Positions 11,908 through 24,839 of a DNA stretch of 64,000 nucleotides are shown here, one piece after another. The stretch is taken from NCBI GenBank assembly GCA_907165275.2, contig OU015660.1, forward strand, positions 1,552,501 through 1,616,500. Direction: 5' to 3'. This DNA is from Zygaena filipendulae. Taxonomy: Eukaryota; Arthropoda; Insecta; Lepidoptera; Zygaenidae. The notes below the pieces were generated by a model. It made no database searches. It was not told where the DNA came from and worked only from the letters and a program-made list of their open reading frames with translations. The first letter of the stretch is position 1. Every line of letters starts with the position of its first letter. The position numbers and the translations under genes were made by a program.

Positions 11908-14900
11908 TTAGAAGGTTGTTTGTGTATTGCTTTCGCTAACACTGACGACGACATCTTCAGTCTTTTTCATATCGGGTGGCAGAAAAAATGATAATGCAAA
12001 TCCAGCTGGAAAAAAAAGGTATTTTTAAATTGGTGGGTAATCTAGAGTAGATACTACGTACTTCTCTACTATGATCTATATTTCACGATTTACCTACGCT
12101 AATCTAACCCATTCATAGCCCTCTCTAATCAGTGATCTAATGATAACATTTAATAAATTGTTCGCGTATTTCAAAACTAGTTGTGCTCCGCGGTTTCACT
12201 CGCTTGAAACGCTTTTTGACTTGCTTTTTGATATACTTAATCAAAGACTTACCTACCTAACAACTTTTTCCCGACTCACGATTTCGATGAAACAAAACCT
12301 ATAATATTATGTTGCTCTAGGCTAAGCTAAATCTACTTGTGAAAACTGCATTAAAAACCGATCAATAGATTCAGAGATTATCGTGAAAAGACAGACACAC
12401 AGAAAATAATTTTAAAAACTTTTTTATGGATACTTAGGTACCTACTCTTCTTTTATCACCCCTTCTCAATTTTTGGTAAAAATATTCGATACAGAAACGC
12501 GTATAATAACATATGTCTAAGTGCGGCTATAGTCGCCTTTAAAAACTAATTAAACGATTTAATATGTATTAATAATTAATTTATAGTTACCTACCACAGC
12601 AAATATAATAATTAATGAATTTCTAAGGGACATAATTTCTGTTGCGTTATCATAATAAATATATAAAAAAATACTGACACAAAATAAGGACAATGTACGC
12701 AGCGATCATGGGAGTGCAGTAGTTTCCCAGCAGAGCTGCTATTAGTTGTACGCTGATGAAGCCGCATCCTCGCGCCACTACCACGGAGAGGCACGTAGCC
12801 ATACCCCTGGAGAAAAAGAAACCCACAAATTAGAGGCTGTAATAAAGGTTAACTGTTATGGCTCCCCCGTACTATCATCAACTATTCCAGTTATAGGTAC
12901 TCCAGCATGGATCTAAATGTGACCCAATAACTATATCTACGAATACTTTTAAATTTATCTTTCTCTTTCTCGGGAACAATGCTGGTAAAAACAATGTTTT
13001 TGTAGGCTTTTGTTAACGTTATTTGGGATATGGTCCTTCGAGCCGGACAAATGAAGAATAACTAGGAAAAATTATTACATAGGTAGGTCGTAGTCACCAA
13101 ACATAATTAGTTTCATTACCTACTAATCATTATAATATCATCTAGATTCTAGATTCTAGGTTCATATATTATTCGATTTGACTAACCTTAAATACGTAGG
13201 ATTCAATTCTACTAAATATGTATTAATGTTCGCCAAAATCAGTGCCACGTAGAGGAACACGAAGAATAGTGATATACTGAGCATAGGTATCCTGATGAAC
13301 AGAAGTAACACTCCGGCGACGGAGGAGATGGAGAAGATGACGAGTGTTAGCTTCTTCTTGCCGAGTGGGCCTACTATGAAAGACAGGATGATGTTCAAAC
13401 AGCCGCTGACACCAGAATAAATGATAACAGCGTATAAAGCCGTTGGTGAGATAGCATTATCGCAGTCAGTGGTGATCTGGAAAATAAAATTCATTAGGTA
13501 CTTTATGCTTTAATTCACGACAGATAAAATTTCTTAAAAAGTTAGATGCAGCTAAGTATATATATATAACAGAAACGTTGGACAGAATAGTTGAATAAGT
13601 CTTTAAAACAAGTAAGAAGGCACTGCTTAAGGCATCGTGTCTGAACGGAAAGTAGCACAAAAATCACAGTTCAAAAATGAAAGAATGATAGGTCTCATAA
13701 TATGGTTCATATGAAATTGTAAAAAGTGTAGGTACCTACAGTGAAATAGGTATAATTTGACGTTGTTTGAACAAGTATTAGATTTTTTAGAACGTGGATA
13801 GGTGGTGGTTGAGAAATACTTAAAGCGTAATTATGAGAGTTTTATAGTGATTTTACCATTTGGAATCTTAATCAGGCATTAAACCTTACCGTGCTGTTAG
13901 AAGATCCAGCCACTTTGCTGGCGACTTGACAGAAGGTCATGTCTGTTGCGTCATCGCCGCTGTAATACGCGTTTATCATGGAAGGGACCCACATCGTGTA
14001 GCCGGTGGACCTGCAATATTATATTAATATCTAAAAGCTAATCAAAAAACTAATATTACAATTTTACTGATCACACATCAATATTAACAAGTTCTTTAAA
14101 AGAACGTGTTACCGACTCCAAACCTCTAAGACCTTTCGAATGTAGAAATTTTCGCAAGTATGGAAAATATGCACACTTTTACTGTATCATAAACAATTCA
14201 AAAGCGTGAGTGAACTACCGCCCATATTATTAGCGACACGGTGTTCCCCAGCAGGAATTTTTTAAAACTTAAATATGATGATGCCATAAGAACCACTTAT
14301 AGTTGTAATTTGAATCGAAAAGTTCAACGCGTAAGGTTTTGAATACAAATTTTATAGGTATTGCAACTTACGTCATAAAAGCACAAAGCAGGATATAATA
14401 GAGCATAAGAGAGTTCTTCAACAACGGAGGCTTGAAAAGTGGCACTGTCTGGTTCCACATCTTGCAGAGGACAGATGAGTTAGGGTCGATGGGTGAATGT
14501 TCTTCGTCCAAGTAAACTGACGTCATCTGGGTTTAAAAATTTAATTCGATAAAATCAAGACAGAATAGGTACCTATTTCTAGTTTCTAAAAAAAACATAC
14601 ATACAGCCGAATGCAGAACCTCCTCCTTTTTAGAAGTCGGTTAAAAAGCAGAAGGGATTTTGAATAAATGATTTTTAAATAAAATGTAAAGAATCCAACA
14701 ATTGTAATCCATTAATATTATCTACAGATATATCTATAAATGCGTAAGAAACTCTGTCTGTCTATTACGCTTTATCGCCTTAACGGCTCAACCGATCGTC
14801 ATGAAAGTTTACATATACGTTGTGAGGGGTACAGAGAAGGACATACTGTATATGGTACCTATTTCTTATCCCGGAATTTCCGCGGGAACTCCGAAATTAA

Positions 14901-17105
14901 CGCGGGTGAAACCGCGGGGAACTGCTAGTTTTAAATGTTTTCTTAGGTTTGGTGTACCTATACAGCCTTTCCAAACTCACCGGAAAAGTGTCCTTCTTTT
15001 GTCCTGTGTTCCACCAGTAAATAGTTCTTAGAACCTGTATAGCATCTTTTTTTAGGTCTTTGCTTATGAGAAATTTGGGACTTTCATGCAAAAATGCCAC
15101 CAGGATCACTCCAATAATTCCCGGTAAGCTGATAATCTGCATCAACAGTCGCCATGGTCTGTACTCAACATACAACCAGGAAATATCAACTCGAAAAGAC
15201 ATCTCGAAGACAGGTAAAGCGATTGCTGCAAGAAAATTTGTCAGATTGTAATTTTTATAGTCAACATCCCATAAGAAAGAAGTCTGAGTCTTGTATTTTG
15301 GAATGTAGAACCTAAAGCAATACAAATTGCGAGATGAAAATCCCTTTAGGTCTTAGAATTTTTTTTTTCATTAGATCGTTCCATAAAAAACAGTTAGGTA
15401 CTTATAGTTTTCAGTGGAATTAATAACATAATATACCCGTATAGGTACTATTAATATACTAACTTTACCTGCTATGATCAGTTGGCTGAACATGGTTGCA
15501 CTAGCCATAAAGAACATGAACCGACTCCTGTGAAGCTTTGGAGCAGTTTCCCCAACTAGAACGAAAGCGGCGGCATTCGCTGATGAAGTGCTAGAGGAAA
15601 TAAATAGAACTATTTAAAAACACATGCATATTTTAGCCAAGCATACTCGTATTTATAGTTCCTAAAAATACTAATTACAAATGCTTATTTTCGAGAAAAC
15701 AATTGATATTACTTACAAGGCAGCAGAGAAGAATTTCAAAGCAGCCAAACTGGCATATGTAGGAGCCAAGCCAGCGGCTAGGTTTAAGAGACCCCCGACT
15801 GGCATAGCAATAAGGAGCGTAGTCCTTCGACCCAAGGTGTCTGCACATAGACCCCAACCGTAAGAAGACAGCATCACACCTAGGGTAAAAAAGATGTCAG
15901 TACCTAGATATATACAATGAATCTTTCTCTTGTCTATTAATCAGGAAATCACGTCTCGAAGTGCACTGTGCAAAAAAACATACGCGTCGCATTGAGAACC
16001 TCATCCTTTTTGGGAAGTCGGTTAAAAATAAAAATAGCACTTTCTTATTCATATTGACATAATAATTAATATGTATTAATTATCGTTAGATGAGCATAAA
16101 TCGTTTTGTTGAGTATGTGGTCCTCACCAACGAGTGGTACAGCCGAGAGCAGTCCCTGCTGGTAAGTGGTGAGCTCCATGTCGCAAGCCACAGCCGGCAG
16201 CAGCACGGAGAACCCGAAGATGTCCAGGTACATGCCCAGGATGAGCAGGCTGCATGTTATCAGCATGCATAAGTTGTACTTGCCGTAACCTGCGCATATC
16301 ACAATATTTACTATAGCAAAACAATTTATTATTTAGAATTTAGGAATTCCGTCAGGAATTAAAAGAAACTATGTCCTTCTTCCTTAATTTAATGGTGATC
16401 GGTCAAGTCGTTCTCTAGTTATGGCGTGACCAGGAAATATATTATGCATTCACTGACCCCGGCGGTTTCACCAGCGGTAATTTCGGAGTTTCCGCGGGAA
16501 TTTCGAAACAAAAACTACCCTATGTCACTCAGGATCACTTTAGCTTCCTAGTTATCTATACTCAAGTGAAAAAAAGTTCAGTAGATCCATAGATTACAAC
16601 CTCTCAAACTCCGGAGTTGCCGCGTCACTGTAGCTTCTTATAAGTGAAAGAATTTTTAAAATCGGTTCAGTATTAGATCCAGAGTTTACCCCCTACAACC
16701 TCATAAACTCACAATCTCCGGAGTTCTCGCGAGGATTCCGGGATAAATAGTACCCTATGTCAGTCAAGATCACTGTGGCTTCCTATAAGTGAAAGAATTT
16801 TCAAAATCGGTAGGTACAGTAGATCCAGAGATTACCCCCTACAACGTCACAATCACAAACTTACAATTCACAAACTTTTGCTCTTTATAATATTAGTATT
16901 AGTACCTATAGAAGTATAAATATAACAGATTTTTTATATATTTCTCGTAACAACGCGACTTCCCCTAAAGCTAAACGCATTACCTTTCCACTCCGCCTTT
17001 CAGATTGATAATATAATATTTGAAATAAGATCACTCACCGATATAATCCAATATGTCATCGTAATTATATTCTGTTTTCCTACACACTGCGACTTTTGTG
17101 AACAT
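11908..17105 (-). CDS. Transporter A: SV2/SVOP-like MFS transporter, complete (516 aa)
   Basis: Ten exons: 17105-17039, 16289-16128, 15879-15717, 15590-15469, 15225-14981, 14526-14372, 14010-13890, 13476-13187, 12806-12679, 12005-11908. They total 1551 nt, ending in TAA. The start MFTKVAVCRKTEYNYDD leads into DYIGYGKYNL, where synaptic vesicle 2-related proteins have an acidic N-terminus before TM1. The MFS signature GLCADTLGRR is at residues 86-95, YRPWR at 193-197 and ESPK at 219-222, the last marking the end of the TM6 region in SV2-like proteins. The long hydrophobic segments fit 12 TM helices. Cys332, Asn343 (sequon NST) and Cys350 form a putative luminal loop between TM7 and TM8. The family moves small organic solutes across plasma or vesicle membranes; the substrate is unknown. 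It is the first of three tandem paralogues, about 2.8 kb downstream of the SDR gene in window order. Confidence 0.93.
12176..12420 (+). repeat. Core repeat, long-tail variant
   Basis: Head CTAGTTGTGCTCCGCGG, then a variant body with AGGCTAAGCTAAATCTAC and AGACAGACACACAG; in the last intron of transporter A. Confidence 0.6.
14712..14930 (-). repeat. Core repeat
   Basis: Reversed copy ending GCGGGGAACTGCTAG; in transporter A intron 5, 50 nt from the exon 5 donor. Confidence 0.7.
16440..16900 (+). repeat. Core repeat cluster
   Basis: One head plus three successive tail units with CAGTAGATCCAGAGATTACC, apparently tandemly expanded; in transporter A intron 1. Confidence 0.65.
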
Positions 17106-17739
17106 TGTCAATATATTATATTTTATGCCCAATAAAAATAGAGATTATTTGATATGTTGAGGTAGGTAAATAGGACTAGTAGGTACGACTATATTTTATA
17201 TTTACTAAAGATTTGAATGTCTCAAAAAGGTTTAAACACTGTCTAAAAATCTTTTATTATAAAGTTTATAAAACATTTAAACAAATACCGTAGTTTTCAC
17301 TATTTTACTATTTTATTTTAAATTTTTCTAACAAGTGTTGTATATGAGAAAGTGTAGTTTGCTATGCATTAACTTCAAGTATTTGCCTAGTTTTACGTTA
17401 TATTTATAATATCGACGGCTCAAAGGCAAAATGGCCAACAAGCGAAAAGTGTAAATTAAATATTTTTGCATTTGTGTTGAGTCCCATGTTGCTTAAATAA
17501 ATCTTTCTTTCTTTCTTTCAGAATTAGGTATCGTTAAAAAAAAATACCTACATCAAGGGCACCTATGTATTTTATTTTTATACCCAAATAAAAAATCACC
17601 CGTAGAAGTAACAAAGTATCATCATCGATTTAGATAACGTTAAAAAAGCTTTTGCCCCACGTATTTAACATTTCTAGAAAAAAAGATAAACATTTAAAAA
17701 AAAATTAGGTACAAAAACCTTTCTTTTTCGAATATCTGT

Positions 17740-17902
17740 ACCTACTAATATTACAAAGAGGTAAATGTAAGTTGGGATGTAGTGGATAATATTCTCTGGA
17801 ACTACTAAGCCGATTATGAAAATCTATTGATAGGAAGGAATTTAGAATTTTTGAGGGAGTCTCTATAAATTCGCGCGGATGAAATCGCGAGGAGCAGCTA
17901 GA
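17740..17902 (-). repeat. Core repeat, diverged
   Basis: TACTAATATTACAAAGAGG tail to GAAATCGCGAGGAGCAGCTA head, reversed. Confidence 0.55.
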
Positions 17903-17927
17903 ATAATAAATTTTCAAAAACATATAC

Positions 17928-18087
17928 GGCCGCACTCAGAGTCGACTTTAATGATTACTTAGTTAAGTATAGATTTTTAAAACAAAACTGCCGCAATCAG
18001 AGACGTTCAGTAAATTAATGTTAGTTGGCATTTAATGAGATGTAACTTAATTAGTTAAATGCCAATTAGTCGACTCTGAGTGCGGCG
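17928..18087. mobile_element. MITE/foldback family C (copy C1)
   Basis: Inverted ends CCGCACTCAGAGTCGACT and the inverse. It shares the body TAGATTTTTAAAACAAAACT with C2. It lies just upstream of transporter A. Confidence 0.8.
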
Positions 18088-18384
18088 GTTAAACATTAAA
18101 ACTATTTTTGGCGTGTTATAAATATTTTAGTAGGTACTCTTTTAACAGTATTCTATGCGAGTATAAAAAATGGCTTGTTAGCCATTTTGTCTTAAAACCG
18201 TCGATTTTAGAACGTTATCTATTATCACCGATTCGCATCCTTTGATAAGAACTTAAAAAAAAATGCGTGATTAGCACTAATATTCATTATATTGATGATA
18301 ATAATTATACTCATACTAAATACCAACGTAGGCACTTTAGTTTAAAAATCTGTCGTCAAGCACTTAACGATGTGTTTCGGCAGC

Positions 18385-18532
18385 CTCACTTGAAAGCCAG
18401 TTCCCATTCCCATTCCAGGTCAGTAACACACCTGCATGCCTTCTGGTTATGCAGATGTCCATGGGCGGCGGTAATCACTTACCATCAGGTGTGCCCACCT
18501 GCCCGTTTGTCCCCTATGAGGTTACGACACCA
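18385..18532 (-). repeat. Repeat G
   Basis: Reverse copy: GCATGCCTTCTGGTTATGCA and GCCCGTTTGTCCCCTATGAG. Confidence 0.7.
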
Positions 18533-18991
18533 AAAATAGGTAAGGTTTCACGAAAAGCGACGTTGCGGCGCCCCCTATTACTTAAATTTTGGTCAGCAAA
18601 TTAGGCCGTAGGTAAATAATATACATACGTAATACAAAATAATACCTACAACAGGCCTACAATTATATGTATAATATCATTGCCTATAACTGTCTGTAGA
18701 TACTTAATAGAAATGTGTACCTACCTATGGGTAGGTATATAAAAGTAAAATATACCTACATAATATACAATTTCTGATTGTATGGGTGGGTTGTATCTAA
18801 GTGTAAGTCCTAAGTACCTAAATATACACTTACGTTATTTTTTTTTCATAGCGAATTTTAGATTGTTATTATTGTATTGTATACCAAGTGCCCGCAAGCT
18901 ACCGGTTGGGCACCACTGGTCTATAGCATCACCCGCCTAGATAAGACTCATCCCAAATAATATATCCCACATCCCACATAAGTGTACACTC

Positions 18992-19177
18992 ATTGTTGTG
19001 AATTGGCAACTTTTTAAAACCTGGCAACACCAAATTGTCAACCTGTTTAAAAAGATATTAAAATCTTTCTCTTTGCACGGCGAAAGCTGAACGGTGTGTT
19101 TTGTTTCAAGAACCTGTAACCCTTTTTCATCGAATATATAGACGAGATAATTCACGTCACCTCGAATCCTTTAAATA
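18992..19177 (+). mobile_element. Possible 5' LTR/leader of the Bel/Pao fragment
   Basis: It begins TGTTGTGAATTGG and runs to the gag ATG. No partner LTR is in the window, so the LTR call rests on position and the TG start only. Confidence 0.35.
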
Positions 19178-20236
19178 ATGGCGACCGAGTCTGAGAAATT
19201 AACAAAGCTACGTTCAGTCGCCAGGCGACAATTCACCAAAATCGCTAACGCATTGGAAGCACAACATCAAGATGGAGAGCTGCAACACGAGGCCGCCGCC
19301 GTAATAAAGGTAAATTTAACGCGGTTAGACGAATTTCATGTGGAACTTCAAAAGCTCGACGATAAAATAAAAACATTAATCATCGACGCCGAAGACTTCG
19401 ACGAAAAAGTGTACGAAAACGAGGTCGAAGAAGCCGGCAAATATAAAAGCAGATGGCTGCTGACGAAAAACAAGTTCACGGTTCAAGAGGAAAAGCCGAA
19501 ACACGTGTCATCTTCAAGGTTAAGATTACCAAAAATTGAGATTCCAAAATTTGATGGGAAAATAAAAAATTGGTTACCCTTCTGGGGCCAATTTAAAAAA
19601 ATCCACGTGGACGGACAATTAAATAAAGAAGATAAGTTCACGTACTTAATACAAGCAATGATTCCGGGCTCTGAGGCAGAATCATTAGTAAATAGTTACC
19701 CTATATGCGAAGAAAATTATGAGAAGTGCATCGAACACCTTAAAACACGCTTCGCCAGGGATGAACTACTCATACAAGTCTATGTAAGAGAACTGTTGAC
19801 TTTAGTTCTTCAGAAAGATAAAATAGAGATATCAACCCTTTTCGATAGACTGAGTGCTAATTTGAGAGCCCTAGAAACTCTTGGTGTCACCGACAAACAT
19901 GCGGCATTCCTACTTCCATTAGTAGAGTCTGCTCTTCCCCATGAGCTGCTGATAGCATGGGAAAGAATGGGAGATCATGATCCAAGAATGGAAGTGGAGC
20001 TAAAGAATATATTAAAATTCTTACAAAAGGAAGTCCAAAGTGAACAAAGAATAAAAATGGCGCAAGACAGCTTCAACAGTAATACCGAGGTCAGGAATCC
20101 AATAAATAAGGAGCAACCACAAGAGCCAACGGCAACAAACTTGTTAGCTATCAAGGGTAAAAAGACAGGTAGCAAAGGACACCAAAAAATCAAATGCGAA
20201 AAACAATTTACAGAAAAAAGTCTTTTGATGGCCTAG
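19178..20236 (+). mobile_element. Bel/Pao LTR-retrotransposon gag, truncated
   Basis: An open 352-codon frame with a clean start. The N-terminus is a charged coiled-coil-like segment. LPKIEIPKFDGKIKNW at about residues 112-127 and the following FWGQFKKIHVD match the conserved gag region (DUF1759 type) of Bel/Pao elements. It stops before any CCHC knuckle, protease or reverse transcriptase, and the next 400 bp show no recognisable pol. Up to about 180 bp of LTR or leader may precede it, starting near TGTTGTGAATTGG at 18992. No second LTR copy was seen, so this is a 5' fragment of a dead element. It shows no sign of domestication beyond the intact frame. Confidence 0.85.
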
Positions 20237-20689
20237 TCAAAGTACAATATTTATGTAATGTGAAGAATCATCTCGCTCCAGAATAGCGAATAGAAAGTTA
20301 ATATGCAAGTTTGTGTTTTGCTTGATTGATCTGCACGTCGAAGCAAATAATTCTTGATGAAATCACGTATTTCAGGTAATACCAACGTTACGACCTACGT
20401 AGTATTTAAGTATAAAAACGGCTACAGTCACCGGAATTGGAGCGTTGGAAAATACGCATGAGTATATTGTTCCTATCACAGACAGATTTGTAAGAGGCGT
20501 GATACTGATAGTGGTATAATCTGATAGCGAAGTGGGTACGGTCAGAAAGTCAGCGACAGTAAATTGAAAGTAAATAAAAGCTCAAAAGAACATTATAATA
20601 ATATTACATAATATTATATTGGGCTGGCAACTAAAAAGCCCGTCATATCAAAATACAAAATAACTCTTAATTTTTTGGCTTTATCAATT

Positions 20690-20912
20690 ATTATGTAAAC
20701 ACCGTCGTTTTCTACAACCTGCCATCAACGCGTTGGTATACCTTCCCTGTAAAGTCTTTCGGCTATTGAATAGAGAAGTTTGTGAGTTCCGTTTTCAGAT
20801 GTTCCTGATCCGTTAATTTTTTGTCTTATGCATAATGGGACAGAGAACGAAACAGGTGTAAATCAGAAGGCATAATGTCTGGTGAATACGGTGGGTGGGG
20901 AAGGACAGTCCA
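20690..20912 (-). pseudogene. mariner-type transposase C-terminal remnant
   Basis: Minus-strand translation gives HPPYSPDIMPSDLHLFRSL, which contains the third catalytic Asp region of mariner transposases, then KKLTDQEHLKTELTNF and KDFTGKVYQRVD. In-frame stops follow Ala-type position HYA, Gln and Leu. The N-terminal two thirds are missing. It is dead, and its upstream edge is joined directly to LINE sequence. Confidence 0.8.
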
Positions 20913-20929
20913 TCTAATCTTCTTCTTCT

Positions 20930-21780
20930 TAATCGATTCCTCATGGCTGAGGGTCATGACTACTCTGGACGACACGTTTCACCAGGGCTCTCCAGGCTTC
21001 CTATTCTCCGCCTGGCACATGGATGCCTGGATGTTGCACTTCGTGGCCTCTTTCACCATGTCCGTCCATCGCGATGGCGATCTTCCGCGGCCCCTCTTGC
21101 CCTCCACGTGCTCGACAACAATCTCTCCAGGCTGTCAGGTTCTCGTCTGGTCACGTGACCGAAGTACTGTAGGAGTCGCTTCATACACACCGTAGAGAGT
21201 CTCGAGTCAGCCAGGATCAGCGAAGCATTGGTCCTTCTCGCAGTCCAGGGAATTCACAACATTTTGCGCCAGCACAATATTTCAAACGCATCGGTCCTGG
21301 ACCGAATTTGAGTTTTTAGCGTCCACGTCTCCGAAGCGTATATAAATATGGAGAACACAAGTGCTTTCATCAGCCGTACTTTGGTATTTCGAGCGATTCC
21401 TCTGTTCCTCCATATTTTCTCAAAGAGCTTCATGGCGGCTTTTGCCATCTGAGCTCGCCTAATCACTTCAGCCTCGCAGTCACCATCGTTGGGTATCATT
21501 GACCCGAGGTAGACGAATTGGGTCACTGTGTCCAGGTCACGCAGTTCGAGCGTTCTTTGCATCTTTCCTGCCCTGTCAACAAACATCAGCTTCGTCTTGT
21601 CCTGGTTGATGCGAAGTCCGTATTCGGCACTCATAACTCACAAGCTCGACCCGACGCAGTAGTTTCGCCAGCTCTCTTTCGTCAGTGCCCACGATAGTAG
21701 CTGTCATCGGCGAATCGAAGGTTATTGATGAGGCGCCCTCCGATCTTGATTCCCCCCTCCCAGTCTTCCAAAACCTATCT
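20930..21780 (-). pseudogene. Non-LTR retrotransposon reverse-transcriptase fragment
   Basis: On the minus strand GGRLINNLRFADD near 21,700-21,740 gives the RT palm motif FADD. A frameshift follows, then a 126-codon open stretch (21634-21254) reading YGLRINQDKTKLMF, YLGSMI, and IYASETWTLK, all typical of LINE RT C-termini (endonuclease-reverse transcriptase type). The downstream part towards 20,930 continues in degraded form (WTDMVKEATKCN). No endonuclease domain or poly(A) tail was seen. Confidence 0.8.
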
Positions 21781-21789
21781 AATCTATCC

Positions 21790-22577
21790 TATAACAGATA
21801 GTATAATACTATACTAATATACCTAATTATACCTACTCTTAATCACACATATATCTAGCAACATATAAAAAAGTCAAACTGAAAACTAAAAGTGACTGTT
21901 TTTGGGAGTTTTGGTCAAAAAAAAAGAACTATAAAATGTTTGCCCATGGTTCCTTGCGATAGTTGTTGCGGACGTATCCGGACGTATCACGACGCAAAAG
22001 TCTGAATTTAATCGATTTGTAACATTTGTAACGAAAACAATATCAAAAGATTACCTACTTAATCATTCATTCACAGGTAAATCGGTAAACAAAATAATAT
22101 GTAACGCTGGACATATTAATCTATTTTTATGAATATCGCAGTGGCGGAAGGAAATGACAAATTATAGTGATAAAAGTTGATTAATGATTATTATACTTGA
22201 GATAACAGTAGGTATAATGATTAGGTATTCTTTTAAGTAGGACTGGCGATTATTGGGTTCTTACACGCTTTCTTTATTATTTTGGTTTCAATTTATTTAT
22301 TTATTATTATAAGTGTTTTGGGGTAAGTAATTCTAAAGAATCACCGAATGAAACAATGATTCTTGAGTAATCTTGAGCTTATATTTAAGAACATGATATT
22401 TTATTTTTTATTTCTTTATTTCAACATTAACAGGTATTTAACATTGATAAGACAATACACAATTACAGTTATTAAATACCCAACAATGCTGATCCATTGT
22501 ATTAGGTCGGAATTAGTCTCGCTTTTAAACGCATCCCGGCTCAGTATTAGGTGTCACCCGTGTCGGTGGACATGAGA
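21790..22577. other. Intergenic AT-rich, nothing recognised
   Basis: No coherent frame or repeat ends were seen. Confidence 0.5.
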
Positions 22578-22858
22578 TATAAAAATCAAAAATTCTATTA
22601 CTTAAGTCCGTCTTGTAGATTAATAAAAAATATGAGACACGTATTTTTTGCTTATTCAAATTATTGAAGAAATATTTTGTTGAAACGCATTAATTAGGGC
22701 TCGTGACGTCATAACTACAATACTTACATATTAAGTGTAGGTACCTACGTCCCGCGAAATTTCGACTCAATGTATCGCCGTTGGTTTTTGATTAGGTAAA
22801 AAAAAGGAAAAATACGTGTCTAATAATTTTTAATAATCTACACGACGAACTAAAAACT
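22578..22858 (+). mobile_element. MITE family B, diverged (copy B3)
   Basis: Subterminal AAGTCCGTCTTGTAGAT pairs with the inverse near 22,840. One TGACGTCA (22704-22711) survives; the second has decayed to ACGTCCCGCG. Confidence 0.7.
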
Positions 22859-24839
22859 TTGTATCAGCGCTACAAAAGTCCTGTCACTTACAAATACTGT
22901 AGTCAGGTAGTTCAGTAGCTCTCCTCTACATCCAAACCCAGAAATCTTTTTCATCCGCGTTAAGTACGAAGTTCCTGCGGGAATTCCTGGTTACAATGTA
23001 GCTTATGACAGCTTACGGCACTCAAAATAACGTGGCTTCCTATTTCAAACTACTATTGGCGCAATTAGGGTCATACTCTCGATGCAATCGAAATGAGATC
23101 GCAGGATCGAAACGGAATAAAATTTTGCTACTTTCGAAGCTTTTTGACCGCGTCTCTATCGAATTTATCTGTAGAATTTCTCGATTTCAATGTAGGGGTC
23201 GTGTTATTGACTTTTCGGACGTCATCTATAGATGGTCATCTATAGACGTCATCTATACACGATTCCAAATAGGATTTCTCAAAAGTATGTACTAAAATGA
23301 CGTCGAGGTGAAATCAAATCGAAGTCAAATCAAAATCGGAATCAGACTGAAATCATTTTCAAGGTTAGCCTGCAGCAGTTCAGTAGATCCAGAGATTACC
23401 CCCTACAATGGCACAAACTCACAAACGTTACTTCATTAAAATATTGGTCATTGGTGGTGCACAGTCACACAGATAATATAGTACTATACTTTATAGACTA
23501 TAGATGATAGTATAAACAGCTAACCAATATCAAGTCTCAATATTTTACTCTGAGGGCACTCGGCATACTGTTTTTTGACCCTTTCACACAATCGATAACC
23601 ACCTTGCAACATCTGGCTCCCTAGTGGTTTTGAGTAAAATGGCGGATCGGTCACTACGTCTTACTGACGTCACTTTCTTGCGCTTTCTTGCGATGGACCT
23701 ATAGATCAAAGTTCAGTGGTATCAATGGGAAAAGTGAATCATTGGTAACCGTGACTTAATATACTGAAAGTAGATCTATGTGGTTGAGACTCGACCGGAT
23801 ACGAAGAAACGATCCGATAAAGTCTGAAAAGAATATTTTGGGCACTCTACGCCTTTAGGATAGGTGTTCGTGAAAGAAGGAGTTATGAAACTTCTTTTTT
23901 CTTAAATATTTCGTTTTATGCATGATAATAAAATTGATAGCGTACGCGTAAGCAAAGTTCAGACCGAGATTCTATAATGTAAAGCAATGCTACTATTTAT
24001 AAAATTGTAAGTACTATTCCAACATAAAATTAATTATTATATTAAAATTGTAAGTTTTAAACACATTCTAGCAATATTGGTACCTATTAGGTTACGTAGC
24101 TTTGAATATTCGAAGTTGCGGTGAACAGTAGATATTAGTTATTACATGCTTATGTTTTTCTCTTTTGCGACAAACTCAATGGGGGAACAACAATTACTTA
24201 TGATAATGGCGCTAGGGAAGTGTGGCACTTTACAAACAAGTTTCCGCGACATCTCGGACACTGGGAGTGCATAATTCTTAGGATACTAGCAGAAATGCGG
24301 TTGAGTAGCTGCTAAAGTAAATGTTTCCGTGGATATGGCACTTCAGAATTTTGGTAGATAGATATAAGGGTAGGGTTTTTAGAGGATAGCTGGAGAAGTA
24401 ATTGTGAAATTTGTGAAAAGTGCGCAAAGAATTTAGACGCCTTATAACAATATACTATTATACGTATAGGTTTATGACAAACACTTAAGATTTCGTGATT
24501 AAGAATACCTACTTATAACGAAAACGAAAAACTACCTTTTCATAATTTCTGTAGATGGATAGATAATATTTAGAAGTTATTGGCACTTTTATATTTCTTT
24601 AACACGGGGTTGATTTGGATAGATACTCCTCAGTAGGTTTAAGTACCTAAGGCGTCTATTTGACTTTCCCTCCATTTTGCCGACCAGTCTGTAGGTATCT
24701 ATCTATCTACCTACATATATCCTTACCACACATAATTTTGCAGTAGTTTTAAGGTTTTGATATTTTCTATTGTTTATTATAGTCACCATAGGAAAAATTT
24801 TCATTTTGTTTAATTTTCTCACTTGCCACATCCATTATT
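22859..24839. other. Intergenic, no gene
   Basis: Contains core-repeat scraps (22970-23060, 23380-23450) and a TGACGTCA at 23665-23672. Confidence 0.5.

Noticed and set aside
16440..16900. CRISPR-like array
   Set aside because: Repeated units are degenerate tails of a dispersed repeat, without regular spacers, in a eukaryotic intron.
20875..21195. Plus-strand frames of 106 and 87 codons
   Set aside because: Antisense to LINE and mariner fragments; no motif of their own.
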